Source: Tetragonia tetragonoides
Taxonomy: Eukaryota > Streptophyta > Magnoliopsida > Caryophyllales > Aizoaceae
Length of the DNA: 64,000 nucleotides
Direction: 5' to 3'
NCBI GenBank assembly: GCA_038025085.1
Contig: CM076147.1
Span: 23,599,001-23,663,000, forward strand
Both the position numbers and the translations under genes were made by a program. Each line of letters begins with the position of its first letter. Position 1 is the first letter of the stretch. Positions 32,400 to 45,357 of this stretch are shown piece by piece. The notes under the pieces were generated by a model. The model was not told the DNA's origin and ran no database searches. It was given only the letters and a program-made list of their open reading frames with translations.

Positions 32400-35300
32400 A
32401 CCATCTCAGGTATGGTCAAGCTAAAATTAGCGAGCCAATCTGCAGCTGCGTTGGCCTCGCGATAAACATGTTGTATCTTGATCTCCCATTCCGTAGTGTG
32501 GATATATTCCTTGCATTGCTCTAGCACGAAGTAGCTTGAGCATGTCATGCGCCATCTTGGAGTCAGTTTCCACGATGAGCTTGGGAATTTGGAGTCTTCT
32601 AGCTATATGCAACCCATAATTAATTGGCATGAGTTCGGCCATAGTCGATGAACCAACCCCCATCTTTGCCATGAAGGCTCTAATGTAAGCCCCATTATCC
32701 GCTCGGAAAACACCACCACCTCCTGCAAGGCCCGGGTTCCCCTTTTCTGCCCCATCCGTGTTGAGTTTTATCCACCCTATCGGTGGGAATTCCCACCTAA
32801 TCAACATCTCAGTACGCTTCCTTTTGTTCCCAGTGAGTGCTATCATTCTCTTGGATTCCGCCTCAAGGTACTCAAACCCTCTAGCTTTAACAAAAATTCC
32901 ACGGGCAAGTGGGATTTCATCCCCATTTCATAATGCTCTAGTGTTTCTCCATCTCCAAAGCCACCATATAACGTTGTTGCAAAGATTGTCGCCCAATCAT
33001 CATTAGCTTTAATGTTATCAAAAATCCATTCAACCAGTGACGAACTAAAGAAACTAGTAGGTACATGTGATGGGAGAATGCTTAGCCATACCTCATTTGC
33101 TCGTGGATATTCACGTAGGATGTGAAGTCCAGTTTCCTCGAAGTGTCCACATTCCAAACAAGATGCGTCAGTAGCTAAGTGGCTAGGAACCCTATTCACA
33201 TTGGAGAGTATGCTATCATGCATGGTGAGCCAAAGGAAGTTACGTACTCTTTGTGATGCTCTGACTTCTCATACCTTTTTCCACCTACCATCAGTGGGAT
33301 TAGTTTTGTCTGTTCTAATAATCTCGAGAGCTGACTTGACGGAGAAGTTGCCCGAGGTAGTTCCACTCCATGAGAGGCGGTCAAGTGCACTGCTGGAGTT
33401 AATTACTTTGTGGGAAGTGATGAGATTAAGGGTGGCGGAAGAGAGTTTGTGAGAGAACTCGTTCCATCGCCATTGCTCCCCATCCCAGTACTCACCCATG
33501 GTCTTCCCCATCTCCTCCTCTGAGAGCGGCTGCAGCGCCTCTTGCTCGAGTGGGTGAGTGGTCGCCCAACTGTGGAGCCAAAAGAAAGTTTGGTGCCCAC
33601 CTCCTATGGCCAATCTAATACCCTCTTTAAGAGAGGATGAAGACTCGACCATACCACGCCATGAGCTAGACATGCTTCTTCGAGGCTCAAACATGTCGAT
33701 ATCACAACGTCCAGAGCAATACTTACTTCGTACCACCCTCGACCACAAGCTTTCGGGTTCAGTCAAGGTTCTCCAGCCAAGCTTCGTCATGAAAGCAGCG
33801 TTGGTTTGACGCATAGAGCGTAACCCTAGCCCTCCCGATTATTTAGGTTGAATAACCTTTTGCCAGTTTAGTAGATGGATGCATCGCTTCTCTTCCGTAC
33901 TACCCCACACAAAAGCTCGTGTTCTTTTGTCAATTTCATCACAAACTGACCTAGGTAAAAGAGCTGTTTGCATCGAGTAATAGGGTATACTGGAAATAGC
34001 GGATTGGGCCAAAGTGACTCGACCCGCCATAGAAAGATATTTGCTTTTCCAACCCGCTAGCCTTGACGTGATTCTATCCAAAACATGCTGATACATTGCT
34101 CGGGTTACCCGACCTTTTGCTGTCGGTACCCCTAAATACTTCCCCAGGTCGTCTTCAACACTCATTCCCACCGAGGCACCAATCTGCTCTGCTAACTCAT
34201 TGGGTACACCCTTGGAGAAGCACACTGAAGATTTTCATAGTTAACTCACTCACCCGAGGAGTCACAGAATTTTTCTAGACAAAATTTAATTGTCTCCATT
34301 TTCTCAAGCGAAGCTTCAGCAAATAAAACTAGATCATCAGCAAAACATAAATGGGAGATATTTGGCCCATCATTGCTAGCACGAACGGTTTTCCATGCTC
34401 CCATGGCTACCGCCTCATTAATAATATGGGTAAGGCGCTCCATGCAAAGGACAAAAATATATGGGGAGAGCGGGTCACCTTGCCTAACCCCTCAGCTTGG
34501 CGTGAAATCCTCAGTCATGGAGCCATTCCATAGGAAACGCATTCTTGCCGTTGAGACACAACCCATTATGACATCAATGAGAGAAATAGGAATTGAGAGC
34601 TCCATTAATGTATCACGAATAAAGGACCAACGTATGCGGTCATAAGCTTTCTCCAAATCAATTTTCACTGCCATGATTCCGGGTTTTCTTGGTCTTTGCC
34701 TCATGGTGTGAAGTAACTCCTGGACTATAATAACATTATCAGTTTTTTGTCGATCCGGAACGAAGCTTATCTGGGTTGGCTCAATAACTTTAGGTAGAAT
34801 AGTCTTCAAGCGATTCACTATTGTCTTGGTGATAATTTTGAAGACCACATTACACAAGGAGATGTGCCGTAATTAATTGACCTTTTTCAGGTTCTCAATC
34901 TTGGGGATAAGAACAATAAGGGTTTCATTGAGAACCTCCGGGGAGGAAACGCCATTGAGGATAGAGATTACCATATCACAGACTTCATTGCCTACTGTTT
35001 GCCAATTTCGTTGGTAGAAGATAGCATGGAATCCATCAGGCCCGGGAGCTTTCAAAGGACTCATAAATTCGAGGGCTTCTCGAACTTCATCAATAGTGAA
35101 CCTCCTCGCCAAATAGTTGGACTCGGTTGTTGGCTAGGGGTGTTCACAAAAAACCGAAACCGAAAACCGTACCGTAACCGCACAAAACCGTACCGAAAAA
35201 AAAAATATATTGGTACGGTTACCGTACCGGGAATAAATGGGCGGTTATCGGTTCGGTTACGATTCACAATTTTGGTGAAACGGTTAACCGAAAAACCGAA

Positions 35301-36863
35301 GATTAAAACAACCCACTTAAAGTATGCGGCCCAAATATGAATTAAGCAAGCCCAGACCCTCAACTCTGAAGACATAACGACAGAGACTCGCAGAGCTTAG
35401 GACTGCGCACTCAATTCATTTGCTTAGCTTCCCACTCATGCCCTTTCTCTCAGCTCTGCGCCTCCTCTGGCGAGACTGTCGTCTGATCTTTTAGTTCATC
35501 ATCACTTATCACTCGCCAAAGCCCCATGTCGTCTCAGATACATTCTCGCTCCCTCTCGTTTTTTCCCTCTCATCATGGTTCACTACCCAGATCTGCTTTC
35601 TCCTCTCTCATCATTTGTTCCTCCATTGACAGTCTGGCAGTTTAAGAATTTGCAGGCCTTTATAAGGGGGTCACTAAATTTGACTTTGATATGGATTGTT
35701 TCCATTCAATGGCCTCATGATCTGCTGCTTGGTTGCTCTATTTTGTTTCTTAATTCATTAGGAATATTGAAACTTTAAATTAGAAATAACGTATGCTGAA
35801 ATTAGTCACAAATAGTTGGGAAATGTTAAAATTTTAAGCTAAAAAAATGTTTTAAATTTAAATGAATAAAATAAAAAAAATTGATTCGGTTAACCGCTTA
35901 ACCGTACCGATCATAACGTTTAACCAAAATTCGATTACTGGTTATTTTCGGTACGGTACCGGTACAGAAAAAAGTCGAACCGAAATTTCGATTACTGTAC
36001 CGAAATATATTTTCGGTACGGTTAACCTACCGTGAACACCCCTAATGTGGACAATGCACGAAAGCGTCCCCTTGGGAGATCGAACAGACCCATTCTTGGA
36101 TCATCATCCGTGTAGAGGTTCTTGAAAAAATTAGACACTAAGGCCTGGAGATCTTTAGCGTCTGACACCCATACCCCATCACTGGATTGAAGACTCTCAA
36201 TTCTGTTCTTTTTGCGTTTGACAATGGTACTTGCATGAAAGAATTTTGAGTTTCGATCTCCATCTAGTAGAGTTTCAGGGCGTGATTTTTGAAACCAAAA
36301 TAAATTGATTTGTTCCAACACCTCATCCAACTGTTGTTGTAAATCCCTCTCCAGATGTAATAATCCTGAGGTCGTATGCTCCGCGAGACGTCTCTGGACC
36401 CCACCAAGGCGAGTCCATAAGCGATTTTTACGACTAAAAAGATTTCTAAACACCTACTTGTTCCATTGTTGTAGGTCGGTGGTGATGGATGCTAGTGCTT
36501 GGGGTAGAGTTGCACCCTTCAGCCATTTATCCTCAAGGAATGGGTGGAATTCTTCATGAAGCATCCACGCAGCTTGAAATCTAAATGGGTGATTCTCACG
36601 ATTAATAATAGTGAAGCCTTCAAACTCGATAAGGAGAGGGCTGTGATCAAATTGATTAGCAATTAAGTGTTTCACCGAGGCTTCCGGGAAATTTTGACGC
36701 CATTAGATATTACACAAACCTCGGTCCAGCATAGCACTGGATCTTGTAGCTTGAGATTTCCCTCGATTCCAGGTGTATTTTGGGCCAATGTATCCTAGAT
36801 CAATCAATTGAGTATTTTCAATCCATTGATCAAAACGACGACATCGTCTTTCCATCCCTGCTG
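32400..36863 (-). pseudogene. LINE ORF2 (endonuclease-RT-RNase H), broken
   Basis: Endonuclease part 36863-36560 with stop TAA after CNI. RT: FTIDEVREALEFMSPLKAPGPDGF (35100), ISLCNVVFKIITKTIVNRL, AVKIDLEKAYDRIRW (34660), then the FADDLVLF catalytic box (34350), interrupted by stops at 36456-36454, 34875-34873 and others. The RT tail runs 34225-33839. The zinc/RT-associated domain (33400-33070) includes CLECGHFEETGLHIL. RNase H (32846-32400) includes WIKLNTDGAEKGNPGLAGGGG and ETDSKM. ORF2 products nick DNA and prime reverse transcription at the target; this copy cannot make one. Confidence 0.9.
35135..36044. mobile_element. hAT-like non-autonomous element nested in the LINE
   Basis: Perfect 13-bp inverted ends, TAGGGGTGTTCAC (35135-35147) and GTGAACACCCCTA (36032-36044). 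The subterminal regions are rich in ACCGTACCG/AACCGAAAACC repeats in both orientations. The flanking octamers TTGTTGGC and ATGTGGAC match at 5 of 8. Removing the element and one 8-bp copy restores the LINE reading frame across the site (RALPTTESNYLARRF), which supports an 8-bp duplication. There is no transposase. Confidence 0.75.
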
Positions 36864-36877
36864 ACAATGAAACTTTG

Positions 36878-37739
36878 ATGAGATGAAAGAAAAGAAAAGT
36901 TTATATCCGAAGTTACACCATTTTCTTCAACAAGGTTGCAGCGAGGTTATCATTGATTTCTATGAAAAATAATTTTGCTACCAAAATCTTCACTACAATT
37001 TATGGAAAATAATTTTGCTACAAAAATTTTGTGTAATTAATTTAAGGTAATAAGTACCAACCAAGTTTTGCTACCAAAGTATGTTGATTATCTATTGAAT
37101 AAGTAACACACCTATCCTAAAAAGAAAAAAAGAAGCAATAACTCACCAAAACATAAGTACGAAATTTTGCTACCAAATTTTGAAGTTAATAATTCAAAGT
37201 GAAAAATAACATTCAATGTTCATAACCCACCATAACACAAATAGAAAATTATTTGTATACATTATTAGAGTTCCTCCCAACTTTGTATACTTTGATCCGT
37301 TATATAAATATGGAATAGCAACTAATAATATTATTTTTGCATATGTTGTATATTCTATTTTTTTAATATTAAATATCTAAGTCCATTGTTAAGTATAAAT
37401 AAAATTTCACTCAACAAAATTAGTTACTAATAAATAATATTACACAAGATACTAGTTCATAATTTATATGTAAATTATTAAACGTTTTTTTTATCATGTA
37501 TGTATAAATGAATGATTACAGAATGTGGTATTACATAGATGATCAATATGTAAATAATATTAGTTTATACAATATAATTGAGTAACTTATATATTAAATA
37601 AATAATACTATAGTGAACCTTTTTATTTCAATTACAATAGATAAATTACTTACACCAAGACAAGTGTCGATAAAGAGAAATGATTCTCTCACCATTTATA
37701 ATGAAATGATAATGTTACGTAAGGTTAAATTACTACGAC
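36878..37739. other. AT-rich intergenic, nothing recognised
   Basis: Very AT-rich; contains short repeated phrases such as AAAATAATTTTGCTACCAAAAT (36965-37030). No gene. Confidence 0.4.
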
Positions 37740-37917
37740 TTAGGGCTTGTTCTTTTCAACTGGTAACTTGTGACTGATAATTAGAAGAAACTGGACAATA
37801 TTGGTAAAAACTGGGAAGTTTAACTGGTAAGTGGGGGAAATTGGTGAAAGCTGGGAGAAACAAGATATATTTTATGAAATATGCGTATGATTATGGTTAT
37901 TATTATAATTAAAATAA

Positions 37918-38290
<373 letters not shown>

Positions 38291-38549
38291 TACTATTTTT
38301 TATTCATGTTTAAATACAAAGTAAAATAATATATTTATTATTATATTTTAATATAATAATTTTTATATAAATTATTAATTATTATTTTGAATATGTTAAA
38401 TATCGATACTGGGTCAAACTAGGGAAAATTAGGCAAAGTTGGGAAAAATTGGGGAAAACTGTATTTTTTAACCGGTAACTGGTGAAAATTGGGGAAAATT
38501 GGGAAAAATTGGGCCAAACTGAAAAGCAGTTTAAAAGAACATGCCCTTA

Positions 38550-41468
38550 TATGGAAAAACAAGCGTTAAAAACCATGCTTAATGCGTCAATGGCTAAAGA
38601 ACTAGTTCATGTATTGTAGAAAGTATACTGATAGTGACCATTTTATAACTTGACAATCACGATTGATCAAATATCTAAAACAATAAACGTTTTGATTAAC
38701 CATGAAAATGATACTCTAACACAAATGAAACAACAACGATATGTAATATAATGATAAGTGATAGAAAATTTTGCACCTTAGTGAAATTCCTCATATTAAT
38801 TTGATTAATAATGATTACTTTATTAAAAGGATGTATGGTAAGGATTTTTGGGTATATAATTTAGGATATAGGGTATAAGTCATTTTGCTTCTAAGATTGT
38901 TTAAAGGTATAAGGTATTTGTCATTTTGCTACCAATTACTTTTAGTATATTATAATGTATAGGGTATAGGGGTTAAAACGTAGGGTATATGGTATAAGGT
39001 TTAGGGTTTGATTTGAAATAGAAGTTCATTTTTCTAATAAAGTTTAATGTAATGCATGTAGATGATTTAGTTACCATTTTTAATGACTATGCTACTAGAA
39101 TTGATATTAGGTGCGAACATATCTATAGATCTCATGTATTACACTAACCCTATAATCTGTAAGTACATATAGAGAGGTATAGGGTAATGTATATTACTAT
39201 ATTCCTAATTTTGCTATAATAATCAAATGACATATTAGTTAGTTGTTTAATGAAATAAAATGTCTCTAAAATAAAATATAATTTTGTAATAATATACAAG
39301 ATAATAATTTGACAATTATATTACCATTAGTGTTATAGCTAAGGTCCATTAGTTAGCTCATCTGAACTACCCATCAAGATAGATCCAAGGGTTATGCTCT
39401 TTCACTTGATAAAGATGTCATGTGCTGTTTACATGCTCATTAATGGTATTTTCGTAATTGTATGTATGAGCTTATAACACTAAGACAAAAAATGCGAAAA
39501 AGAAAAACCAATCGTCCCTCCCTCCTCACTGCTGCACACATACTGCCATAACTGAGCTACATGCTGCCAGCACCGACAATCGGCAAGCTGGTGGCCTCCC
39601 ATGCCGCCACCTCTATTCACCGCTCACCGGAGTTAGCACCGTTTTTAGAAATCCCAGATGAAAATTGATACACCATCTGTTTAGCCAACACGTGTCTTGT
39701 TGAGCGAAGATTTGAGTTTCAAAAATGTTAGGCACCAACATCAGAACGACAACGATTGACTGGTTGGTGGTGGTCGAATTGGTGACAGATAAGTGTTTAA
39801 GTGATGAGTTGGTTACATTAAGTGGCACGTGAATTGCCGAGTTCCGAGAGTATGCGCTTTTACTTTCATTAATTTTGAGCGTCCATTTTATTTCTAAAGA
39901 TGGTAGTCAGTTCTCATATATTTCTCACAATAATCAAGGTTCTCATAGTCCTAAATCGATTCGGCGATATACAATACGAGCAGTTTTACGAAATCAAAAA
40001 ACACGAAATTAAATTTGTCATACTTAGTCGGAAAATTGGAGTAACTTCGATGTAAATCAAAATAATTCAATGTATCCTTGAAAATAATTATTAATGATAG
40101 GTATTGTTGTCCCATAAAAAAATATCATTTTGTTTGGGTGTCGCCGGAAAAGTGACCGGATTTTTTTGGGTGTCGCCGAAAAAGTGACCGGAGAAGATGG
40201 GGAAACATCGGAAAAATGAAGGATTAAGTTGGTCCTATTTTTTTCTTGTTTTCTCTCCCATACCCAAAACAAATAGATGATAAAGAGTAAAATTTTGTCT
40301 CCTAACATTTCATTTTTCCTCCCTTTTTTTTTGGCTCCAACTCTACTCTTTTTTCCCCCTTTTGGCCAAAAATAAAGGAGATTAGTTTCCCTCTCAAAAA
40401 ATAAAAAAGATTCTTGATTTTTGCCACTTGGACACCTGAGATTAAAAGTGTATGTTTTCATCATACACCTCGTGTATGTGTAAAACTTCATTCATCTTTA
40501 TTGCATTAAGTGGTCTTTCGACCTTATCTTTGTATAGTCCTCTCATTCTTATTTCCCACATGATTGGGTTAAACATGATTTGAAGGCCTGTGAACAGCCA
40601 TGCCAATATTGAGGTTTAGCTTAATATTTTTATGCATTAGGAAGGGACATTGATGTGCACAAGTTAGAGAATATGAATTCACGCCTATTTCACATACTAA
40701 ATTACCCGTGAGGTATAGATCAAGCTTCAAGCACTTCACTAAGACCTGTTTCGCAACACGTTAGAAACAGTCCGGAATTGGTGTTTTGAGCTTGTTTGTG
40801 ATCAAATGAGATGCTTGCTGATTGTTTTTCCATATTTCGTTTGGGGATCACTTATCCCGGTAATATTAAACCATTTTTTATGTATTTTAAGAATCAGTTA
40901 AGAAAATAGCAAACTGAAGAACCTGATTGTGCAATCATGTCAGAAAGTTATGCATTTTTTTCAGCAACCACATCTGTATCACTTAAATAAGGTAACAAGA
41001 GTTGAAAGGTGATCAGTTGCTTCATGAAGTTCAAGTACGAGAAAACCGTTTTCTGGAATAAGTAGTGTTGGGCGGATTGCGTAAATACTTATCACCAGAT
41101 GGGAATGAGATGAAATAAAAAAAACTTGCAGTATAAGAAATGAAGTGATGAAGAAGAAAAGTGGGAGCTGAACCAAGTAAGAGGATGCTACATTGAATCG
41201 TATTTAAGCCCTTATTCACTAAACAAGATCCAATCACCAAATTTACATGCAACTCATTAGACTCGATTCCTTAATGTGGATATACAACCTCAAACCAAAA
41301 CTAGTTGAAGTATTCAGACATACAGTCCAACACAACTAATGAAACAAGTTAATGCAAGCACCAGAAATAGGAAACAACAACTTGGTAGCTAGAGTTGGAT
41401 TAATAAACACCACACAGAATACTGTTGTTTATAAACAAGGTCAAACTTTACTTCTTTGAGGGCTGAAG
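38550..41468. other. Intergenic and 3' flank of the REM gene
   Basis: No gene supported. 38840-39010 repeats TAGGGTATA/GGTATAAGG phrases. 40130-40200 holds two adjacent GTGTCGCCGGAAAAGTGACCGGA-type units. A 144-codon open stretch at 40491-40057 (minus) is of low-complexity, Lys/Phe-rich composition and has no domain. Confidence 0.4.
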
Positions 41469-43076
41469 CTAGATAACACCCCTTGTCACAGTCAAGGAAA
41501 CAACTTCAGCAACAGCACGAAATATGTGGACCATGAATACAGCTCTAAAACTTGTCCTACTGCTAGAGTCTCCCTTTTGAATCAGCTCAAATACGCACAC
41601 ATCATGCTCGTCCAGGTTGTTTTCCAGCACGAACCTTGGCCACTTTGCTCTGATCTGACACTGCTGTGATGGGATCCATCTGCAACGGACAATCCAGGAC
41701 CGTCTGACCCCCGGGACCTGGAGCTCAACTTCATGATCCTCACCAAGCATATGCTCTAGCGCCCAATCCTTTGGGATGGTCTACACCAAAAGCATTTCAA
41801 TTTTTGAGTGAAAGCTTTGAAACAGCAAGGGTTAAAGAAACTTTTAGAACTAAAAATTAAATAACGAATATTTGAATAAAATACATACTAGATTGAAACC
41901 CATGTAGACATGTGTGGGAAGCATGGTAATCAGGAAAATAGGTGCTCCAGTAGTTTTACTCCTGGTCTTATGACTTAATGCCATAGCGTAAGCTCGTTGC
42001 TTCTCTTGCTCCGTAGGAGCTCTTCTATTTGATATGTAGAACGTTTTGAGTTGCTTTGCTGCATATGAATTGCAAAGTAGAGTAAAAATCGCTTTATCAG
42101 TCAGAAATCCATGTGATAATTGTCATTTAGACAAGGCTAATAATTATATGCAATTGTTTGCAAATTACTGGATCATACCTTTAGACGTTGTTCCTCTCCC
42201 CTCATTCAGTCTAGAACGAGGAGTTCCTTCTTCATTTTTCCCATACAATGATCTTTCCTCTTCTTCCTCCCCATCACCAGACATCTCAAGCTCTTCAAGA
42301 ACTGGAGATGTTTTCTTTTTCCCTTCACTCTTGGAGATGTTGGTTGTTCTCCCTTTCCGTATCTTGGCAGCAGCTTTATGTGGTTTTCTACTTGAACTTC
42401 CTTTCATAGTCTTGGTAATCATTTCCTCAGAAGAATCTTGTGGATCTTGCTCATCCGACCCAACTGCTTTCTTCCGAGAAATTTGTTTCGTGGTCAGACA
42501 CAACCATGTGATCAGAGTTATCGATACTCCTGTTACTGTGCAGGGCACTCGTACAAGCTCCTTGTGCGAACAAGCTATTGTTCTTTACAAAATGGGACCC
42601 CTCACTTTCGCATCCAGTAGCATCAAAGATTGATACGTTGAAAGACGAGTTGCCAGCATAGCGAAAGACCAAGAAGTCCGACATCATCAGGCCATGATCT
42701 CTCACAAAATTTTCCCAGCCACCTGAGAAGACAATGTCACCTTGTGCTTCCTCAATGCTGACTTTCCATTTGTTCCCACTTGGTCCTTTAAGTGAGCACT
42801 GCTTTGAGAGTTGTCCCTTGAAGCAATCAATAAATTTCCGGGGAATTCTCTGCAAGAGAAAAAAATCAGTACATTTATTACTAGTAAGCACAAGAATGCA
42901 TTCAGATTTCAGGGGACGGGGCATTATGCTTTGAGGCTTTGAATCTTTGGTTTACTTACAAGCCGGTGCTCAAAGTCACCAAGCATGATCTTGAAGAAGC
43001 TATGCTTCGTTGCTGGGAATTCATTCCAATACTTATGCTTCTCTGATATTTTACACATTTCGCAAACCTTCATCAT
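41469..43076 (-). CDS. REM-like transcription factor with two B3 domains
   Basis: Spliced minus-strand gene. Exon 1: 43076-42960 (MMKVCEMCK...FFKIMLGDFEHRL, donor GTAAGT). Exon 2: 42849-42179 (acceptor TTGCAG, donor GTATGA). Exon 3: 42058-41889 (donor GTATGT). Exon 4: 41780-41469 (acceptor GTGTAG, stop TAG). All junctions are in phase. The first B3 domain spans exons 1-2 (FFKIML...RIPRKFIDCFKGQL...WENFVRDHGLMMSDFLVFRYAG...FNVSIFD). A linker rich in Ser, Lys and Glu holds a basic KAAAKIRKGR. The second B3 domain spans exons 3-4 (GAPIFLITMLP...IPKDWA...RWIPSQQCQIRAKWPRFVLENNLDEHDVCVFEL). B3 domains bind DNA in the nucleus. Exon 2 changes frame near 42500; a 73-nt GT-AG intron (42536-42464) would fix this and give 398 residues, otherwise it is a frameshift. 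An untranslated first exon may lie near 49.6 kb. Confidence 0.82.
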
Positions 43077-44080
43077 TTCTGTGATGAGAAGAAACACTCG
43101 GAATCAGCTGACTAGAAGTAGGAAAATGATCTCTCTCAATTTGTGAAGACTAATTTAAGCCAAATCCAAGAGTTGTAGGTCAAACAACACAGTGCTGAGG
43201 GAATCATATCTCATCAGATCCTGGCTAACCAGATTAATTATATCTTATTAAAATTTAAGCATAAAAGCTTCAAGCGTGATGACTGCATAAACCAAATTAA
43301 GCATACAGAATTTCAGAAACTAGCCACATAACTATAAAGGAACATGAAAAACAATCTTAAAAGATTGCTTCAAATGCCGTATTAATCAACTCGGAACAGG
43401 AAAGTAAGAAACAGCCGTGGCCAAGCTTTCTCAAATCATGGTATCAAATACGCAACAAGGATACAACAAATGAAAACTGAGATAACTTCAGGAACCTCAA
43501 GACTGAAAGTTTATCTTCAGCATTGCCCTATGCCTATGGCAAAGGACAAACTATCCCAAAGTCCATCTTCATTTTCTAATACCTGACTAATCGAAAAAAG
43601 CAAAATCAAGCACCATAATTTTAAAGAAACACATTCCGCTCTTCCTCAACATCCATCCTACAAGCACCATAACAGCTGCTGTAGGCAGTAACAAAAGCAC
43701 AAAACAAGAGGAATGCACCTCTCCAGTAGGCAACTTAACCATCGAGATGAGGGGGGAAGGGGAGGGAGGTTTCCCGGTGCCTAAAGGGCCTTACGCTCTC
43801 TGGAAACAAACAGGAGCAAATTAAGTCCAGACCTTCAGCTGCAAGATACAGTCACCATAAAACCTTTTTGCATTTTCTATGAAGTACTCATCTCCTAGTC
43901 ACAATTATGATGTACTCGTCTCCTTATCACTATTATGTCCTACAAGGTAAGTCTTAGCCTATCATCTTCACAATCGAAACTCCAAAGGAAAGATTTACAC
44001 TAATATTATAGCCAAGATCAGAGTTCTAAACAGATTACACTCTATGAACCAAAGCTTATATAATGTTCCATAAATGGTGC
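43077..44080 (-). other. Upstream or 5' intron of the REM gene
   Basis: The bases before the ATG read ATCACAG|AA, a possible splice acceptor, so this is probably intron between a leader exon and the coding exons. No other feature, apart from a G-rich patch at 43755-43790. Confidence 0.45.
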
Positions 44081-44085
44081 CAAAT

Positions 44086-44299
44086 TGTTACGAGATCTTA
44101 CCGAGATTTCAGGCGTGACTTATGGAAAGTTCGGTTGCGCCTGAATATGGAAAGTTATCATAGAGTTTGATATTGTTTAGGATTGTTTCCTTATACAAGT
44201 TGTTTCCATATTCTAAAAGATATGTATAGATACTAGGGCTGTATATATATACTCGGTGATAATCAATACAAACACAAGCTTTTAGCCTCAATCTTGTCA
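44086..44299 (+). repeat. 5' LTR of the copia element
   Basis: TGTTACGAGATC...CAATCTTGTCA, 214 bp, with a GTATATATATACTC TATA-like region near 44250. Confidence 0.95.
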
Positions 44300-44367
44300 T
44301 GGTATCAGAGCATGAAAGATCCTTAAACAAACCTTAAACACAAACCCAAAAACCTTAAACCCTAACA

Positions 44368-45357
44368 ATGGCCGTGGAAGATCCACCACCAAAAATTGAC
44401 TCAAAATCCCCTTATTTCCTAGAGCCTCAAGATCGACCTGGTGATTTTATTATTGCAGCCAGATTTAATGGCAAAAATTATGATGATTGGGCTGGAGAGA
44501 TTGAGACAGCCCTTCAAGCTTGAAGAAAGTTCGGATTTTTAGATGGTACGATTGTATCTCCAACACCTCCTTGCACGCAAGATGATTGGAATACAATCCA
44601 AGCCATGTTGGTATCTTGGATTATGAATACCATCACAGCAGAATTGAAGAGTACCTTGTCAAAATATAAAGACGCCAGGCGTCTATGGGAGACGCTTAAG
44701 GAGCAATTTGCTCTTACGAATGGACCACGAATACAGCAATTGAAGGCGGCCATCTCTGACTGTAAGCAAACCAAATCCATGTCAGTTGCTTCTTACTATG
44801 GAAAACTCACGGCTCTATGGGAGGAATTGCATAACCATGAACCCTTGATTACTTGTTCTTGCTATACAAAGTGTACCGCAGGCCTTGAACATGAGCGTCG
44901 CCGTGCAAAGGACATGCTTCATGAATTTCTGATGGGTTTATATACTCCATCTTATGGTCCTTTGCGATCAAATATTCTTGCTCAAGATCCTCTGCCCTTT
45001 CTCAGCCGTGCCTACCAGCTTGTTATTCAAAATGAACGAGTCAGAACGTCTTCGGCTCTGCCCGAGGAGAAGTCCGAAGTTGTTGGATTTTCTGTGCGAA
45101 CTAGTGGGCGCACACGAGGCAAAATAGAGAAACCTGATAAATCACGTCTATCCTGCACCTACTGTAAGAAGACAGGCCACGAAGTAACTAATTGCTTCGA
45201 AATTCATGGATATCCAGAATGGTGGGAGGATCGTGTGAAGTCTGACAGCGGATCAGGTATGACCAAACTGATGACTGGTCGTAACCAACAATCAACTAAC
45301 TTTTCTTCTTCTCTTGTGACAGGATGTGGTCGAGGGGGGTCCGTGCCAATGTTGTAG
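44368..45357 (+). pseudogene. Copia Gag with one nonsense codon
   Basis: ATG at 44368 (MAVEDPPPK). The frame holds the copia gag start (ARFNGKNYDDW), a TGA at 44521-44523 where relatives usually have a basic residue (fits a CGA-to-TGA change), the UBN2 region (LVSWIMNTI...DARRLWETLKEQF) and a zinc knuckle (CTYCKKTGHEVTNCFEIHGYPEWW, near 45150). It ends out of frame with pol after a six-G run at 45333-45338; one extra G there would fuse gag to pol, as expected for a single copia ORF. Confidence 0.9.

Larger units (their letters stand above)
32258..36863 (-). mobile_element. 5'-truncated LINE (L1-type, with RNase H)
   Basis: Bounded by a perfect 14-bp target duplication, ACAATGAAACTTTG (32244-32257 and 36864-36877), with a 7-bp A-tail (T7, 32258-32264). 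Minus-strand order: C-terminal half of the AP endonuclease (from 36863: LIDLGYIGPKYTWNRG...LDRGLCN...FDHSPLLIEFEG), a linker, reverse transcriptase, a zinc-binding RT-associated domain, and a plant RNase H. It is truncated at the 5' end inside the endonuclease, as LINE insertions usually are, and split by a hAT-like element at 35135-36044. Confidence 0.93.

Noticed and set aside
35061..35375. A 104-codon minus-strand frame rich in Arg/Phe/Tyr
   Set aside because: It is made by the ACCGTACCG-type subterminal repeats of the hAT-like element and crosses its boundary into the LINE.
40057..40491. A 144-codon minus-strand frame
   Set aside because: Low-complexity Lys/Phe-rich translation, no domain, no splice or promoter context that I can support.
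42046..42633. A 195-codon plus-strand frame opposite the REM gene
   Set aside because: It is the antisense shadow of exons 2-3; the minus strand has B3 motifs and correct splice sites.
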